Part shown: piece by piece, positions 42,869-52,349 of the stretch | Position numbering within the stretch: position 1 is the first letter of the stretch | Layout of the letters: each line of letters starts with the position of its first letter | DNA from: JAGNLM01 sp964439835 | GTDB taxonomy: Bacteria > Pseudomonadota > Gammaproteobacteria > JAABTG01 | DNA length: 64,000 nucleotides | NCBI GenBank assembly: GCA_964439835.1 | Contig: CAYTPQ010000001.1 | Span: 1 to 64,000 of the forward strand | Reading direction: 5' to 3' | Position numbers and translations under genes: made by a program | Notes under the pieces: model-generated | What the model was told of the DNA's origin: nothing | What the model saw: only the letters and a program-made list of their open reading frames with translations | The model's database searches: none

Positions 42869-43282
42869 ATGGGTATCCTGCGATCCGTTCCCCTCTTCAT
42901 CCTGGTCTGGGTCCTTTACAACGTGGTGGCCGTCGCCGGCTCGGCCGAGACCCTCCAGCACCCGCTCGTCGGCTTCACCCTGATCTCGGGGGCGAACTGG
43001 ACCATCAACGTCGGCGAGCTCCTGATCATCATCGGGCTGGTCGTGCTCTTCATCGAGGTGTTCAAGTCGACGCGGACATCAACCGCCCAGGTCCTGGACC
43101 ACATCCTCTCGACGCTGATGTTCGTGATCTTCCTGGTGCAATTCATCACGGTCGCCGACGCCGGTACCTCGGTCTTCTTCATCCTGACCGTGATGTCACT
43201 GATGGACGTCATCGCCGGCTTCTCGGTCACGATCTTTGCCGCCCGGCGCGACCTGGCAGTCGGGGAGCACGTCAACCTCTAG
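42869..43282 (+). CDS. Four-helix membrane protein of unknown function
   Basis: AAGGAGTCAGCGAGC before ATG 42869 selects a 137-aa product (GTG 42842 would add nine). Four hydrophobic segments are visible: PLFILVWVLYNVVAVAG, INVGELLIIIGLVVLFIEVF, ILSTLMFVIFLVQFITV and VFFILTVMSLMDVIAGFSV. No family name is certain. Confidence 0.75.
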   Translation: MGILRSVPLFILVWVLYNVVAVAGSAETLQHPLVGFTLISGANWTINVGELLIIIGLVVLFIEVFKSTRTSTAQVLDHILSTLMFVIFLVQFITVADAGTSVFFILTVMSLMDVIAGFSVTIFAARRDLAVGEHVNL

Positions 43283-43290
43283 CAGGTCGT

Positions 43291-44523
43291 TCAGGGTTTC
43301 GGGTGAGACCCCTGGGGGGAGCTCGCGGCCCGGATCGCGGCGACCCGTAGGTCCCGCAGGGCACGCGCCAGGTCGGGGCCCGAGAGGCCCTGTTGCACGA
43401 GGGGGCGCGCTTGGACCGCGACGGCCGCGGCCAGGGCCGACCGCAGGGCGTCGGCCTGCGGGTAGGGACGATCCTCCCAGCCGGGTCGGCCGCGGAAGTC
43501 GGCCTCGCAGGCGAGCAGCAGCCGCTCGAAGCGCTCGGGGCGCCGGAAGGCGTCGGCCGACTCGAGCAGCCGCAGCAGCGTCGACGGTCGCAGCTCCAGC
43601 GCCCGGTGGCAGAGCCCGTGCAGGCGGGCCGCCAACACCCCCAGCTCCCGGAACTCCCGGGGCGCCCGGTAACGCTCGCAGAGGCCCTCCACCAGCGCCA
43701 CCCCCCGGTCCTCGTGGCCCACGTGGCGCGGCCAGTCCTCGGCGGGTGTGGTCCCCTTGCCCAGGTCGTGCACCAGCGCGGCGAAGCGCACCAACGGCTC
43801 GGGCGACAGCCGGGCGGCCTGGGCCAGCACCAGCAGGAGGTGGGCCCCCGTGTCCACCTCCGGGTGGAAGTCTGCCCGCTGGGGGACACCGAACAGCGCG
43901 TCGATCTCGGGGAACAGCCGGGCGAGGGCGCCGCACTCGCGCAGCACCCCGAAGAACCGGCCGGGGTCGGGCTCGCCGAGGGCCCGCTCGAGCTCGGCCC
44001 AGACCCGCTCGGGGGTGAGCGCGTCGACCTCGCCGGCCTCGACCATGGACCGCATGAGGGCGAGGGTCTCGGCGGCGACCGAGAAGCCGAGCCGGGCAGC
44101 GAAGCGGGCCACGCGCAGGACCCGCACCGGGTCCTCGACGAAGGCCGGCGAGACATGGCGCAGCAGGCGCCGGCACAGGTCCTCCTGCCCACCGAAGGGG
44201 TCGACCAGGGTACCCGCCTCGTCCATGGCCATGGCGTTGACGGTCACGTCCCGCCGCCGGAGGTCCTCCTCCAGGGTGACCCCCGGGTCCGCGTGGACCG
44301 CGAAGCCGTGGTAACCGGGCGCCGTCTTGCGCTCGGTTCGGGCGAGGGCGTATTCCTCCCCGGTCTGAGGGTGCAGGAATACCGGGAAGTCCCTTCCGAC
44401 CTGACGGTAGCCGAGGGCTCGCATCGCCTCGGGGGTCGAGCCGACTACCACCCAGTCCCGGTCCTGGACCGGGAGACCCAGCAACCGATCCCGGACCGAT
44501 CCGCCGACCTGGTAGACCTTCAC
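43291..44523 (-). CDS. cca: Multifunctional CCA tRNA nucleotidyltransferase/HD phosphohydrolase
   Basis: The enzyme builds or repairs the CCA end of tRNAs. The 410-aa protein has KVYQVGGSVRDRLLGLPVQD, RDWVVVG, YALARTERKTAPGYHGF, the catalytic RRRDVTVNAMAMD and a C-terminal HD domain (VHDLGKGTTP, GHEDRG), so it is the E. coli-like type. It is needed here because tRNA-Ile2 at 32.9 kb lacks an encoded CCA. The start is GTG 44523. Confidence 0.95.
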   Translation of the reverse strand: MKVYQVGGSVRDRLLGLPVQDRDWVVVGSTPEAMRALGYRQVGRDFPVFLHPQTGEEYALARTERKTAPGYHGFAVHADPGVTLEEDLRRRDVTVNAMAMDEAGTLVDPFGGQEDLCRRLLRHVSPAFVEDPVRVLRVARFAARLGFSVAAETLALMRSMVEAGEVDALTPERVWAELERALGEPDPGRFFGVLRECGALARLFPEIDALFGVPQRADFHPEVDTGAHLLLVLAQAARLSPEPLVRFAALVHDLGKGTTPAEDWPRHVGHEDRGVALVEGLCERYRAPREFRELGVLAARLHGLCHRALELRPSTLLRLLESADAFRRPERFERLLLACEADFRGRPGWEDRPYPQADALRSALAAAVAVQARPLVQQGLSGPDLARALRDLRVAAIRAASSPQGSHPKP

Positions 44524-44539
44524 CCGGGGAGCGGTCGCC

Positions 44540-45499
44540 TCAGTCCCGCCCCGCGCTCAGGCGAAGCCCGTCGTAGAACCGGGGGCGGTCCTGCCCGCCC
44601 AGGTAGCCCGGCACCACCGCGGCCACCCCCGTCGGCGTGACCCCGAGGGCGCCCAGGCCGTCCTCCCGGCACACGCTGTCCAGGCCGAGGGAGAGGTAGT
44701 TGTCGTAGCTGAAGGGCTTGCCCGGCAGGTGCTCCAGGACCCGCGCCTGTAGGCGGGATGCGGTGTCGCCCAGACCCAGGACCCGCCGACGCAGGCCGGC
44801 CACCTCGGCCGTGTAGCGCACCAGCTCGCTCAGCGTGAAGGTCTGCGGGCCGCAGAGATCGTAGCGCCGGCCGAAGGTTGCGCGGTCGTCGAGCGCCCGC
44901 GCGAAGGCCTCGGCCACGTCACCGACGTAGACGGGGGCGAAACGGGCCTCCGGGCAGGCCAGCGGCAGCACCGGCGACAGGCGCAGGAGGTCCGCGAAGC
45001 GGTTGAAGAACGAGTCCTCCGGCCCGAACACCACCGAGGGTCGGAAGCTGGTCACCGCGAGCCCCTCGCGGGCGGCTTCGTGAGCCGCGTCCTCCCCCTC
45101 GCCCTTGGTGCGCAGGTAGGCGCTCGGTGCCGCCGGGTCGGCGTTGAGCGCGCTCATGTGCAGCAGCCGCCGGGCACCGTTGAAGCGCGCGGCCTCCACC
45201 ACCTTGCGGGTAAGGTCCACGTGGGCCGCGCGGAACGAGGCCGCCTCGCCGCGACCCTCGTTCAGGATACCGACCAGGTTCACGACCACGTCGCAGCCCG
45301 CGAGGGCGTCCATGAGGTTGGAGGCGAAGTGGACGTCGGTCTCCACGACCTCAAGGGTCGGGACCACCAGGAGGTCGCGGTGCCGTTCCCGGCGCCGCGT
45401 CAGCACCCGAAGGTAATGACCGTCCCGGGCCAGGCGGCCGACCAGATGCCGACCGATGAAGCCCGCGCCCCCGACCAGGCATACCCGGTGTCGTCCCAT
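44540..45499 (-). CDS. Complex I NDUFA9-like NAD(P)-binding protein
   Basis: The 319-aa Rossmann protein has VCLVGGAGFIGRHLVGRLA, DVVVNLVGILNEG, LLHMSALNADPAAPSAYLRT and VTSFRPSVVFGPEDSFFNRF, typical of the NDUFA9/atypical SDR group. The substrate is unknown; quinone-related roles have been proposed for relatives. ATG 45499; it precedes cca by 16 bases on the same strand. Confidence 0.88.
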   Translation of the reverse strand: MGRHRVCLVGGAGFIGRHLVGRLARDGHYLRVLTRRRERHRDLLVVPTLEVVETDVHFASNLMDALAGCDVVVNLVGILNEGRGEAASFRAAHVDLTRKVVEAARFNGARRLLHMSALNADPAAPSAYLRTKGEGEDAAHEAAREGLAVTSFRPSVVFGPEDSFFNRFADLLRLSPVLPLACPEARFAPVYVGDVAEAFARALDDRATFGRRYDLCGPQTFTLSELVRYTAEVAGLRRRVLGLGDTASRLQARVLEHLPGKPFSYDNYLSLGLDSVCREDGLGALGVTPTGVAAVVPGYLGGQDRPRFYDGLRLSAGRD

Positions 45500-45651
45500 G
45501 GCTGCAGCGACCGAATTCCCGTGATGGAGAGGGGATTTTCGCGACCCGGGCCGATGGGGGTCAAGGCCGCGCGGGGCCGCGCCCTGTCCGGTTGGGCCCT
45601 TTGCGGTATGATGGGTCGTCGGCAAGGCGGCGGGAGCCGAGCGTCGAGACC

Positions 45652-46044
45652 ATGAGCGAAGAGTGGCTGGATCGGGTCCGCTGGAACGCGGACGGGCTGG
45701 TACCTGCGATTGCCCAGGACGCCGCCAGCGGGCGAGTGCTGATGATGGCCTGGATGAACCGGGAGTCGCTCGCCCTCACCGCCAGCGAGGGCCGTGCGGT
45801 CTACTGGTCGCGTTCGCGGCGGGCGCTCTGGCGCAAGGGCGACGAGTCTGGCCACGTTCAGCGCGTGCGTGACATCCGCCTGGACTGCGACGGCGACACC
45901 GTGCTGTTGGCGGTGGAGCAGATCGGCGGGATCGCCTGTCACACGGGCCGCGAGCGCTGCTTCTACCAGCAGCTGCAGGGCGACGAGTGGGTCGCGGTGG
46001 AGCCGGTCCTGAAGGAGCCGGCAGCAATCTACGGCAAGGGGTAG
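45652..46044 (+). CDS. hisI: Phosphoribosyl-AMP cyclohydrolase HisI
   Basis: HisI opens the adenine ring in histidine synthesis. The 130-aa protein has VLMMAWMNRESLALT, RRALWRKGDESGHVQRVRDI, LDCDGDTVLLAVEQ and the Cys motif ACHTGRERCFY. ATG 45652 gives the usual length. hisE follows after 8 bases. Confidence 0.96.
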   Translation: MSEEWLDRVRWNADGLVPAIAQDAASGRVLMMAWMNRESLALTASEGRAVYWSRSRRALWRKGDESGHVQRVRDIRLDCDGDTVLLAVEQIGGIACHTGRERCFYQQLQGDEWVAVEPVLKEPAAIYGKG

Positions 46045-46052
46045 GGACCGTC

Positions 46053-46421
46053 TTGAGCCTGGTCCTGTCCCGGCTGGCGGAGACGCTTGAGGCTCGCAAG
46101 GTCGCCGACCCCGGCGCCTCGTACGTCGCTGGGCTGTACGCCAGGGGGCTAGACGTCATTCTGAAGAAGGTCGGCGAAGAGGCCACCGAGACCGTGATCG
46201 CCGCCAAGAACGGCCAGCCCGAGGCGGTGGTGCGCGAGACCGCCGACCTCTGGTTTCACACCCTGGTGATGCTCGCCCACCTCGGACTCGGGCCCGATGC
46301 GGTCTTGGCCGAGCTCGAGCGGCGCTTCGGTCTGTCCGGCCTGGCGGAGAAGGCCTCCCGCGCCGAGGGTCGGGAGGCTACCGCCCCCCGGGCGAGTGAG
46401 CTCGATTCAGTGCGAGGGTAA
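46053..46421 (+). CDS. hisE: Phosphoribosyl-ATP pyrophosphatase HisE
   Basis: HisE hydrolyses PR-ATP to PR-AMP. TTG 46053, with GGTAGGGA upstream, gives 122 aa beginning LSLVLSRLAETLEARKVADP. KKVGEEATETVIAAKN and ETADLWFHTLVMLAHLGL are family hallmarks. The rare TTG start is supported because no ATG or GTG lies before the conserved region. Confidence 0.92.
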   Translation: MSLVLSRLAETLEARKVADPGASYVAGLYARGLDVILKKVGEEATETVIAAKNGQPEAVVRETADLWFHTLVMLAHLGLGPDAVLAELERRFGLSGLAEKASRAEGREATAPRASELDSVRG

Positions 46422-46425
46422 GAAG

Positions 46426-46686
46426 ATGGGTATGGGTGGGATAAGCATCTGGCAGCTCCTGATCGTGCTGGTGATCATCGTGCTGCTGTTCGGCACCAGC
46501 AAACTGCGCAACCTCGGCGGAGACATCGGCGCCGCCCTCAAGAATTTCCGGGACTCGATGCGCTCGGCGGAGGACGAGGGCGAGAAGCCCAGCGAGCCCG
46601 GCCGGCTGCCGCCCGGGGAACCGCCGCAGTCGACCTCCACCGGCACTTCCGCCGGGGCCGGCGCCCGCGAGCACGACCGCGTCTGA
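46426..46686 (+). CDS. tatA: Sec-independent translocase subunit TatA
   Basis: The 86-aa protein has a transmembrane helix (IWQLLIVLVIIVLLFGTSKL), a hinge and an amphipathic helix (RNLGGDIGAALKNFRDSM), then a polar tail. TatA forms the pore of the Tat pathway, which should export the superoxide dismutase at 7.6 kb. It starts 4 bases after hisE. Confidence 0.95.
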   Translation: MGMGGISIWQLLIVLVIIVLLFGTSKLRNLGGDIGAALKNFRDSMRSAEDEGEKPSEPGRLPPGEPPQSTSTGTSAGAGAREHDRV

Positions 46687-46810
46687 GGGAACGGCCTGTC
46701 CCCCCGAGCCGCGGCCCAGAACGCTCAGCGGACGGATCCCGCATATGGGTCTCGGCTGGAGAGTCACCCGGTCCTCGCGGCCCCTTCGTCTGCGCGACGA
46801 GTAACCCCCC

Positions 46811-47269
46811 GTGTTTGACGTAGGCTTCTGGGAGCTGGTGCTGGTCGGGGTCGTGGCCCTGATCGTCGTCGGACCGGAACGACTGCCCGAGCTCGCCCGC
46901 ACCGCCGGTCGCTGGCTCGGCGCCGCGCGGCGCATGGCGGCCACCTTCAAGGCCGATCTGGAGCGCGAGGTACGCGCCGAGGAGCTGAAGAAGATCCTGG
47001 AGAAGCAGAGCGAATTCCGGGGGGCCTACGAGATCGTCGAGCAGACGAAGAAGGACCTGGAGGGCGCGGTGGAACAGCTGAACTCGCCGCTGGATGCGCC
47101 CCCCGCTGCCGGGTCTGCGCCGACATCGTTGCCGCCCGCGGACTCACCCGCCGTTTCACCCCCGCCCGAAACCTCAGCGCTGAGCGCGTCAGTTCCACGG
47201 CCTGCGCCCAGCGGGGATCAGCCCCCTCCTTCTACCGCCCATGGCCCCGAAGGACCGCCCCGAGTCTGA
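46811..47269 (+). CDS. tatB: Sec-independent translocase subunit TatB
   Basis: The 152-aa protein starts MFDVGFWELVLVGVVALIVV with the conserved Glu in the helix and GPERLPELAR. An amphipathic helix (MAATFKADLEREVRAEELKK) and a long Pro/Ser-rich tail follow. The start is GTG 46811. Its end overlaps tatC by 29 bases. Confidence 0.94.
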   Translation: MFDVGFWELVLVGVVALIVVGPERLPELARTAGRWLGAARRMAATFKADLEREVRAEELKKILEKQSEFRGAYEIVEQTKKDLEGAVEQLNSPLDAPPAAGSAPTSLPPADSPAVSPPPETSALSASVPRPAPSGDQPPPSTAHGPEGPPRV

Positions 47270-48191
47270 GACGGGCGCCGGCGAGATGCCGTTCCTGGAG
47301 CACCTGATCGAGCTCCGGGACCGGCTGTTGCGGGTCGTCCTGGCCGTGCTCGTGATCGTGGTCGCGCTGCTGCCGTTCGCGAACACCCTGTACTCCTTCC
47401 TCGCCGAGCCCCTGCTACGCCACATGCCGGCCGGCACGACCATGATCGCGACGGAGGTCGCGTCGCCGTTCCTGACGCCCTTCAAGCTGGCCCTGGTAAC
47501 CGCGGTATTCCTGGCGATGCCGGTGGTCCTCTACCAGGCCTGGGCGTTCGTTGCCCCGGGCCTCTACCAGCACGAGCGGCGCTTCGCCCTCCCCCTCCTG
47601 GCCAGCAGCATCGTGCTCTTCTACCTGGGGATGGCCTTCGCTTACTTCGTGGTCTTCCCGATCATCTTCGGCTTCTTCACCGCGACCGCACCGGAGGGGG
47701 TCACGGTGATGACGGACATCAGCAAGTACCTAGACTTCGTGCTGACGTTGTTCTTCGCCTTCGGCGTGGCGTTCGAGGTCCCGATCGCGGTCCTGTTGTT
47801 GATCTGGACCGGACTCACCAGCGTCGAGACCCTGGCCCGGATCCGGCCCTACTTCATCGTCGGCGCCTTCGTCATCGGCATGTTGATCACGCCGCCCGAC
47901 GTGTTCTCCCAGACGTTCGTCGCACTTCCGATGGTGGTGCTGTACGAGGCGGGCATCTTCCTCGCCCGGGCCATGGCCCGAGCCAAGGCAAAGGCTCAGG
48001 AACGCGCCGACGCGGAGGCAGCGTCGGGCCGTGCCCACCCTGGGGGACGAGAGGCAGCGACAGAGGGGAAAGGGCAGGCGGCCGGACCACCGGTCGTTGA
48101 CGACGACGTCGAGCGCGAGTTCGACCAGGCGATTGCGGAGGAGGCCGCCCTGAATCGGCCGTCGCCGCCCCAGCCCCCTGACCGCGTTTGA
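47241..48191 (+). CDS. tatC: Sec-independent translocase subunit TatC
   Basis: The 316-aa, six-helix protein has MPFLEHLIELRDRLLRVVLA, TEVASPFLTPFKLALVTAVF, FVAPGLYQHERRFALPLLA and LITPPDVFSQTFVALPMVVL, the signal-peptide receptor of the Tat system. The last ~65 residues form an unusually long charged cytoplasmic tail. Confidence 0.95.
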   Translation: MAPKDRPESETGAGEMPFLEHLIELRDRLLRVVLAVLVIVVALLPFANTLYSFLAEPLLRHMPAGTTMIATEVASPFLTPFKLALVTAVFLAMPVVLYQAWAFVAPGLYQHERRFALPLLASSIVLFYLGMAFAYFVVFPIIFGFFTATAPEGVTVMTDISKYLDFVLTLFFAFGVAFEVPIAVLLLIWTGLTSVETLARIRPYFIVGAFVIGMLITPPDVFSQTFVALPMVVLYEAGIFLARAMARAKAKAQERADAEAASGRAHPGGREAATEGKGQAAGPPVVDDDVEREFDQAIAEEAALNRPSPPQPPDRV

Positions 48192-48205
48192 GGCCGGGCG
48201 CTGAC

Positions 48206-49201
48206 TCAGTGGCTGCCGGGAGGGCTGACGGCATCGCGCACCTCGGCCGCCGGGTTGCCGGCCGATTCCGGGCCGGGCCGGGCTGGCTCTCCTTCCTCAG
48301 GTTCCCCCTCCGGCGTCTCGGGCTCCGCCGGTGCCCCCTCGGTGGCGTCCGGAGGCAGAGCCGCCGCACGCAGCCGTAACAACCGTTCTGCGGATTCCAC
48401 CGGCAGATGGTACTGCACCCCCGCGTCGGGTCGCACAAGCACCAGCGCGTGCGGGGTCTCGCTGACCAGAAGGCGCAACGGCGCCTCCTGCCCCCGCAAC
48501 GTCACCGTCAGCGGCCGGGCGCCCGCCGCAACCTCCGCAGGACGGACGGTGATGGCCTGGACGGTGCGCCAGGCGTCCACCAGGCGCTGCACGGCGTCCG
48601 CACTGGCGGCCGGGTCGTCCGGCTCGACGACCCACCGCCCGCCGTCGTGACGCACCGTCAGGTCCGGAAGCTGGAAGGCCACGGGGTCCGGGTCCGGCCC
48701 CAGCGGCCCGAGGTGGGCAAACCCCGCCGCCCCGGCGACGATCTGGTGGTAGAAGCGGTCGGCGGTCAGGTGAACCGTGTCGCCGACGCGCACGTAGCGT
48801 CTGCCACTCAGGGACTCGGTGTCCCCGAACTCCAGTTTCAGATCGTCCAACACCAGGTTGGCGCGGGGCGGCTCCAGGCCGAACCGTGAGAGTTCCAGGT
48901 CTCCCACCGCGAACTGGCGGTCGCTCGCGAGACCCAGCACTTCGAGCAGGGACTGGATCCGGAAGGCGTTGGCTGGCAGGGACAGGGGCTCGGACACGTA
49001 CCAGCGCCCCTCGCGCTTCTCGACGACGACGGGGGCCTGATCGGGTCGCTCGATCCGCACCCGGCCGACCGCAGCCGGGTCGCGACTCGTCAGCGTCGGC
49101 ACGGGCGGCGTCTGCTCCACCCCCGGCTGGAGCACCGCCACGAACGCCAGCGCCGCCACGGCGATCAACAGGACCAGGTTGAGCGCTGTGCGGCGGGACA
49201 C
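48206..49201 (-). CDS. DUF4340 domain protein
   Basis: The 331-aa protein has one N-terminal membrane anchor (LNLVLLIAVAALAFVAVL) and DUF4340-type sequence: VEKREGRWYVSEPLSLPANA, RIQSLLEVLGLASDRQF and YHLPVESAERLLRL. The tail is acidic and Pro-rich. DUF4340 genes typically end Gld-like ABC operons, as here. The start is GTG 49201, 2 bases after gldG. Confidence 0.87.
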   Translation of the reverse strand: MSRRTALNLVLLIAVAALAFVAVLQPGVEQTPPVPTLTSRDPAAVGRVRIERPDQAPVVVEKREGRWYVSEPLSLPANAFRIQSLLEVLGLASDRQFAVGDLELSRFGLEPPRANLVLDDLKLEFGDTESLSGRRYVRVGDTVHLTADRFYHQIVAGAAGFAHLGPLGPDPDPVAFQLPDLTVRHDGGRWVVEPDDPAASADAVQRLVDAWRTVQAITVRPAEVAAGARPLTVTLRGQEAPLRLLVSETPHALVLVRPDAGVQYHLPVESAERLLRLRAAALPPDATEGAPAEPETPEGEPEEGEPARPGPESAGNPAAEVRDAVSPPGSH

Positions 49202-49203
49202 GG

Positions 49204-50592
49204 TCAGCGCCTCCGCCGGCGGTACCAGACCAGGACGCCGGCCAGGGCGAGCCCCAGCGGAAGTGCCGCCAGGAAGCCGACGCCGATGACCATCACCGCG
49301 GCGTCCGAGAGGACCAGCCGCGTGTCGGGGGAGATCCGCGCCGGGATGGCAATCAGCTGGTCGTCGCTGGAGAGCCAGTTGATCAGATCAAGACCCAGGT
49401 CCAGGTTGCCACCGTTCCCGAGGAAGGCGTTGGAGAGGAAGTCGCCGTCGCCGATGATGGCGACCCGCTGGGAGGGGGTGGATGCGGCCGGCAGGTCGGT
49501 GGACGCGGACGGGGTCTGCTGGCCCTCACGCGGCCGGGTCAGCGCCACGCCGACGTCCAGCGGGCCTTCCACGTCCTGACCGGGGTCGAGCCGGACCTCG
49601 CCGGCGAGCTCGCCCGTCTCCGACCAGGCGCGCGCCGCCGTGGTGAGCAGCGGTTCGGACTGCCACGGCGCCGCCGGGCGAGCGGTCAGCCCTGCCGCCA
49701 TCGGGAACACCGTCACCAGGTCGAAGCGCTCCGTCACCGGGTGCAGGGGGTACTGGGTGACGAGGGTCATGGCGGGGTTGTCGATCCCGAACAGCTGGGT
49801 GGTCGGGTCGACAATGGTGCCTGGCTGAAGCTCCACCCCGATCTGCTGGGCGAGCGGCTCCAGGCCCCGCAGGTCACCCGGGTCGGCGAGCCACAGCAGG
49901 TTCCCGCCCCCCTCCAAGTACCCGCGAAGGACCTCGACCTCGCCCGGCAGGAGGCGCACTTGCGGGCCAGCGATGACGAGGACGCCGGTGTTGGCCGGCA
50001 CGGCGCCGGTCTCGGCGAGGTTGACGGTCTCCACCCGCAGGCCGCGCTGCTCGAGCTGGCGTGCCCAGTCCCGCAGGTCGTGGTTGGCCTGACCCCGCGG
50101 GTCGCGCTCGCCGTGGCCGGTCAGAAAGGCGACGAAGCGGTCGCCCCCCCGCGCCACCCGTTGCAGGGCGTTGGTGAGGGCCTGCTCGGAGAGCGTCTGC
50201 ACGTGCTCCTTGCGCCCCGCCAACTCGACGATCAGCTCGCCGTCTACCGCGATGCCGAGCTCACGCACCCGGTCGGGCGCGGTGTCAGGGTTGACGAAAG
50301 AGAGGCTCAGGTCCGGCTTGTGGCGCCGATAGCGCTCGACCAGGTCCCGGATCCGGCTCCGGAGCACCTCGTCCTCCCGGGCATAGGCCGTGACGCTGAC
50401 CGGCCCGTCCAGGCGTCCCAGGAGGGCCTGGCTCGCCTCCGACAGCGTGTTGCGCCCGCTCGCGGTCCAGTCCACCTGGGTGTGGTAGCGGGTGGTCAGG
50501 TAGGCCGACAGGCCGACCGTGCCTAGGAACAGCACGTAGAACACCAGGTTCTCCAGCCGCAGCCGGAGCCGGGACTTGCGGGTCACTCGCAT
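49204..50592 (-). CDS. GldG-family ABC transport accessory protein
   Basis: The 462-aa protein has a membrane helix at each end (VFYVLFLGTVGLSAYLTT and VMVIGVGFLAALPLGLALAG). The large extracytoplasmic domain has TLSEASQALLGRLDGPVSVT, FLTGHGERDP and LVIAGPQVRLLPGEVEVL. This is the GldG/ABC-type uncharacterised transport pattern. It lies between the permease and DUF4340 genes. Confidence 0.88.
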   Translation of the reverse strand: MRVTRKSRLRLRLENLVFYVLFLGTVGLSAYLTTRYHTQVDWTASGRNTLSEASQALLGRLDGPVSVTAYAREDEVLRSRIRDLVERYRRHKPDLSLSFVNPDTAPDRVRELGIAVDGELIVELAGRKEHVQTLSEQALTNALQRVARGGDRFVAFLTGHGERDPRGQANHDLRDWARQLEQRGLRVETVNLAETGAVPANTGVLVIAGPQVRLLPGEVEVLRGYLEGGGNLLWLADPGDLRGLEPLAQQIGVELQPGTIVDPTTQLFGIDNPAMTLVTQYPLHPVTERFDLVTVFPMAAGLTARPAAPWQSEPLLTTAARAWSETGELAGEVRLDPGQDVEGPLDVGVALTRPREGQQTPSASTDLPAASTPSQRVAIIGDGDFLSNAFLGNGGNLDLGLDLINWLSSDDQLIAIPARISPDTRLVLSDAAVMVIGVGFLAALPLGLALAGVLVWYRRRRR

Positions 50593-50620
50593 GGGCGGTC
50601 CGTGCCTCGCACCCGGGGCC

Positions 50621-51376
50621 TCACGGCTGCAGCCGGTCAGCGTCGAGCCGACGCACGGCCAGGCCCAGGAAGGTAATGATGAAGAGCAGGTAGTACGCCA
50701 CGTCCCGCGTGTCGAAGACCCCCCGCAGCAGCGAGTCGTAGTGGGTCAGGATCGAGAGGTAGCCAAACACGGCGCTCCGGGCCTCGGTCCCCCCGCTTCC
50801 GGCCCAGTCCAGGATCCAGAGCAGGAGCAGTAGCCCGAAGGTGCTGACGGCGGCCACCGTCGGCTGGTCGGTCAGCGCGGAGAGGAACAGCCCCGCCGCC
50901 GCGAAGCTCGACACCACCAGCAGCAACCCCAGCAGTCCGGCGGCGAAGAGGCCCGGATCGAGGGTGCCGCCGACCAGGAGCGACAGCGGCATCAGCGCGA
51001 CGAGACCCACCAGGACTGCTAGGAACCCCATCAGCCCCAGGTATTTGCCCAGCACGATGTCGGTCATCGAGACCGGCGCCGAGAGCAGGAGGGCGATCGT
51101 GCGGGTCCTGCGTTCTTCACTCAGCAGACGCATGGTCAGCAGCGGGACGACCAGCAGCAGGACCACGGCCGCGGTGCGGAACAGGGGCGCGGCCACGATC
51201 TCGGTCAAGCCGGGCGCGCCCTCGATCGAGGCCAACCGCCCCTGCCACTGCAGGAAGACCTCGACCTGGACCAGGAACAGGTAGCCGAGCACCAGTTGCA
51301 CCGCGGCCAGGATCGCCCAGGCCAGCGGCGACAGGAACAGCCCGCGCAGCTCGCGCGCCGCGATCACCCCAATCAC
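50621..51376 (-). CDS. ABC-2 type permease (GldF-like)
   Basis: The 251-aa protein has about six hydrophobic helices and LSEERRTRTIALLLSAPVSM followed by DIVLGKYLG, the usual ABC-2 permease signature. GTG 51376 overlaps the stop of the ATPase gene (GTGA), so the pair is translationally coupled. Confidence 0.9.
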   Translation of the reverse strand: MIGVIAARELRGLFLSPLAWAILAAVQLVLGYLFLVQVEVFLQWQGRLASIEGAPGLTEIVAAPLFRTAAVVLLLVVPLLTMRLLSEERRTRTIALLLSAPVSMTDIVLGKYLGLMGFLAVLVGLVALMPLSLLVGGTLDPGLFAAGLLGLLLVVSSFAAAGLFLSALTDQPTVAAVSTFGLLLLLWILDWAGSGGTEARSAVFGYLSILTHYDSLLRGVFDTRDVAYYLLFIITFLGLAVRRLDADRLQP

Positions 51377-52335
51377 GCCGCGCGCTCCTGCGCCAGGCGG
51401 TGGGCGCTATCCTCACCGCAGGTCAGCTGCACGAACACCTCCTCCAGCGACCGCCGCTGCGGGGCGAGCTCCGTGAGCCCCCACCCCCCCGCCACTGCCT
51501 GGGCCAGCAGCGCCTCGGTCGGGTCCTCGCCCTCGCGGAAGCGCAGGGTCACCCGCCCACCCTCGCCGAGCTCCACCGCCTGAACGCCGGGCAAGGCGAG
51601 CAACTCGACCTCAGCCGGCGGTCGGCGCAGGTTCGCCCGAAGGGCCGGCTCGGTGAGACCGAGCGCCAGCCGCTCGACCCGCTCGTCCAGGACCAGGCGG
51701 CCCTGGTGGATGATCAGCACCCGGTCGCAGACGCTCTGAACTTCGGGCAGGATGTGGGTGGAGAGGATCACGCTGTGGTCCCCGCCCAGCTCCCGGATGA
51801 GCGCGCGGATCTCCCGGATCTGGATCGGGTCGAGACCGACGGTAGGCTCGTCCAGAATCACCACCGCGGGCGAGTGCAGGATGGCCTGGGCGATGCCGAC
51901 CCGCTGCTGGTAACCCTTGGACAGGTTGCCGAGGAGCCGACGCCCCACGCCGGTCAGTCCGCAGCGCGTCTTCGCGCGCTCGCAGACCTCCGCGACTTGG
52001 CCCCGCGGTACCCGGTGCAGACGGGCGCAGTATGCGAGGTACTCGTCGACCGTCAGCTCCCGGTAGAGCGGCGGCTGCTCCGGCAGGTAGCCGACTCGGG
52101 CCTTGGCCTTCTGTGGCTCGTCCAGGATGTCGATGCCGTCGATCAGCACCTGGCCGCCGCTCGGCGCGAGGGCCCCGGCGATGATCTGCATGGTCGTCGA
52201 CTTGCCGGCCCCATTCGGGCCGAGGAAGCCCAGGACCTCGCCCCGGCGGACCTGGAAGCTGACGTCTCGCACCGCGGCGAGATCGCCGTAGAACCGATCC
52301 AGCGCCTCCACCCGGACCAGGATGTCGTCGTTCAT
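51373..52335 (-). CDS. ABC transporter ATP-binding protein (GldA-like)
   Basis: The 320-aa ATPase has Walker A GFLGPNGAGKSTTMQIIAG, signature LSKGYQQRVGIAQAIL, Walker B VVILDEPTVGLDP and the H-loop LSTHILPEV. With the permease, GldG-like and DUF4340 proteins it makes an exporter of unknown cargo, related in layout to the Gld system of gliding Bacteroidetes. Confidence 0.93.
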   Translation of the reverse strand: MNDDILVRVEALDRFYGDLAAVRDVSFQVRRGEVLGFLGPNGAGKSTTMQIIAGALAPSGGQVLIDGIDILDEPQKAKARVGYLPEQPPLYRELTVDEYLAYCARLHRVPRGQVAEVCERAKTRCGLTGVGRRLLGNLSKGYQQRVGIAQAILHSPAVVILDEPTVGLDPIQIREIRALIRELGGDHSVILSTHILPEVQSVCDRVLIIHQGRLVLDERVERLALGLTEPALRANLRRPPAEVELLALPGVQAVELGEGGRVTLRFREGEDPTEALLAQAVAGGWGLTELAPQRRSLEEVFVQLTCGEDSAHRLAQERAA

Positions 52336-52349
52336 GGGCCCGCTATTAT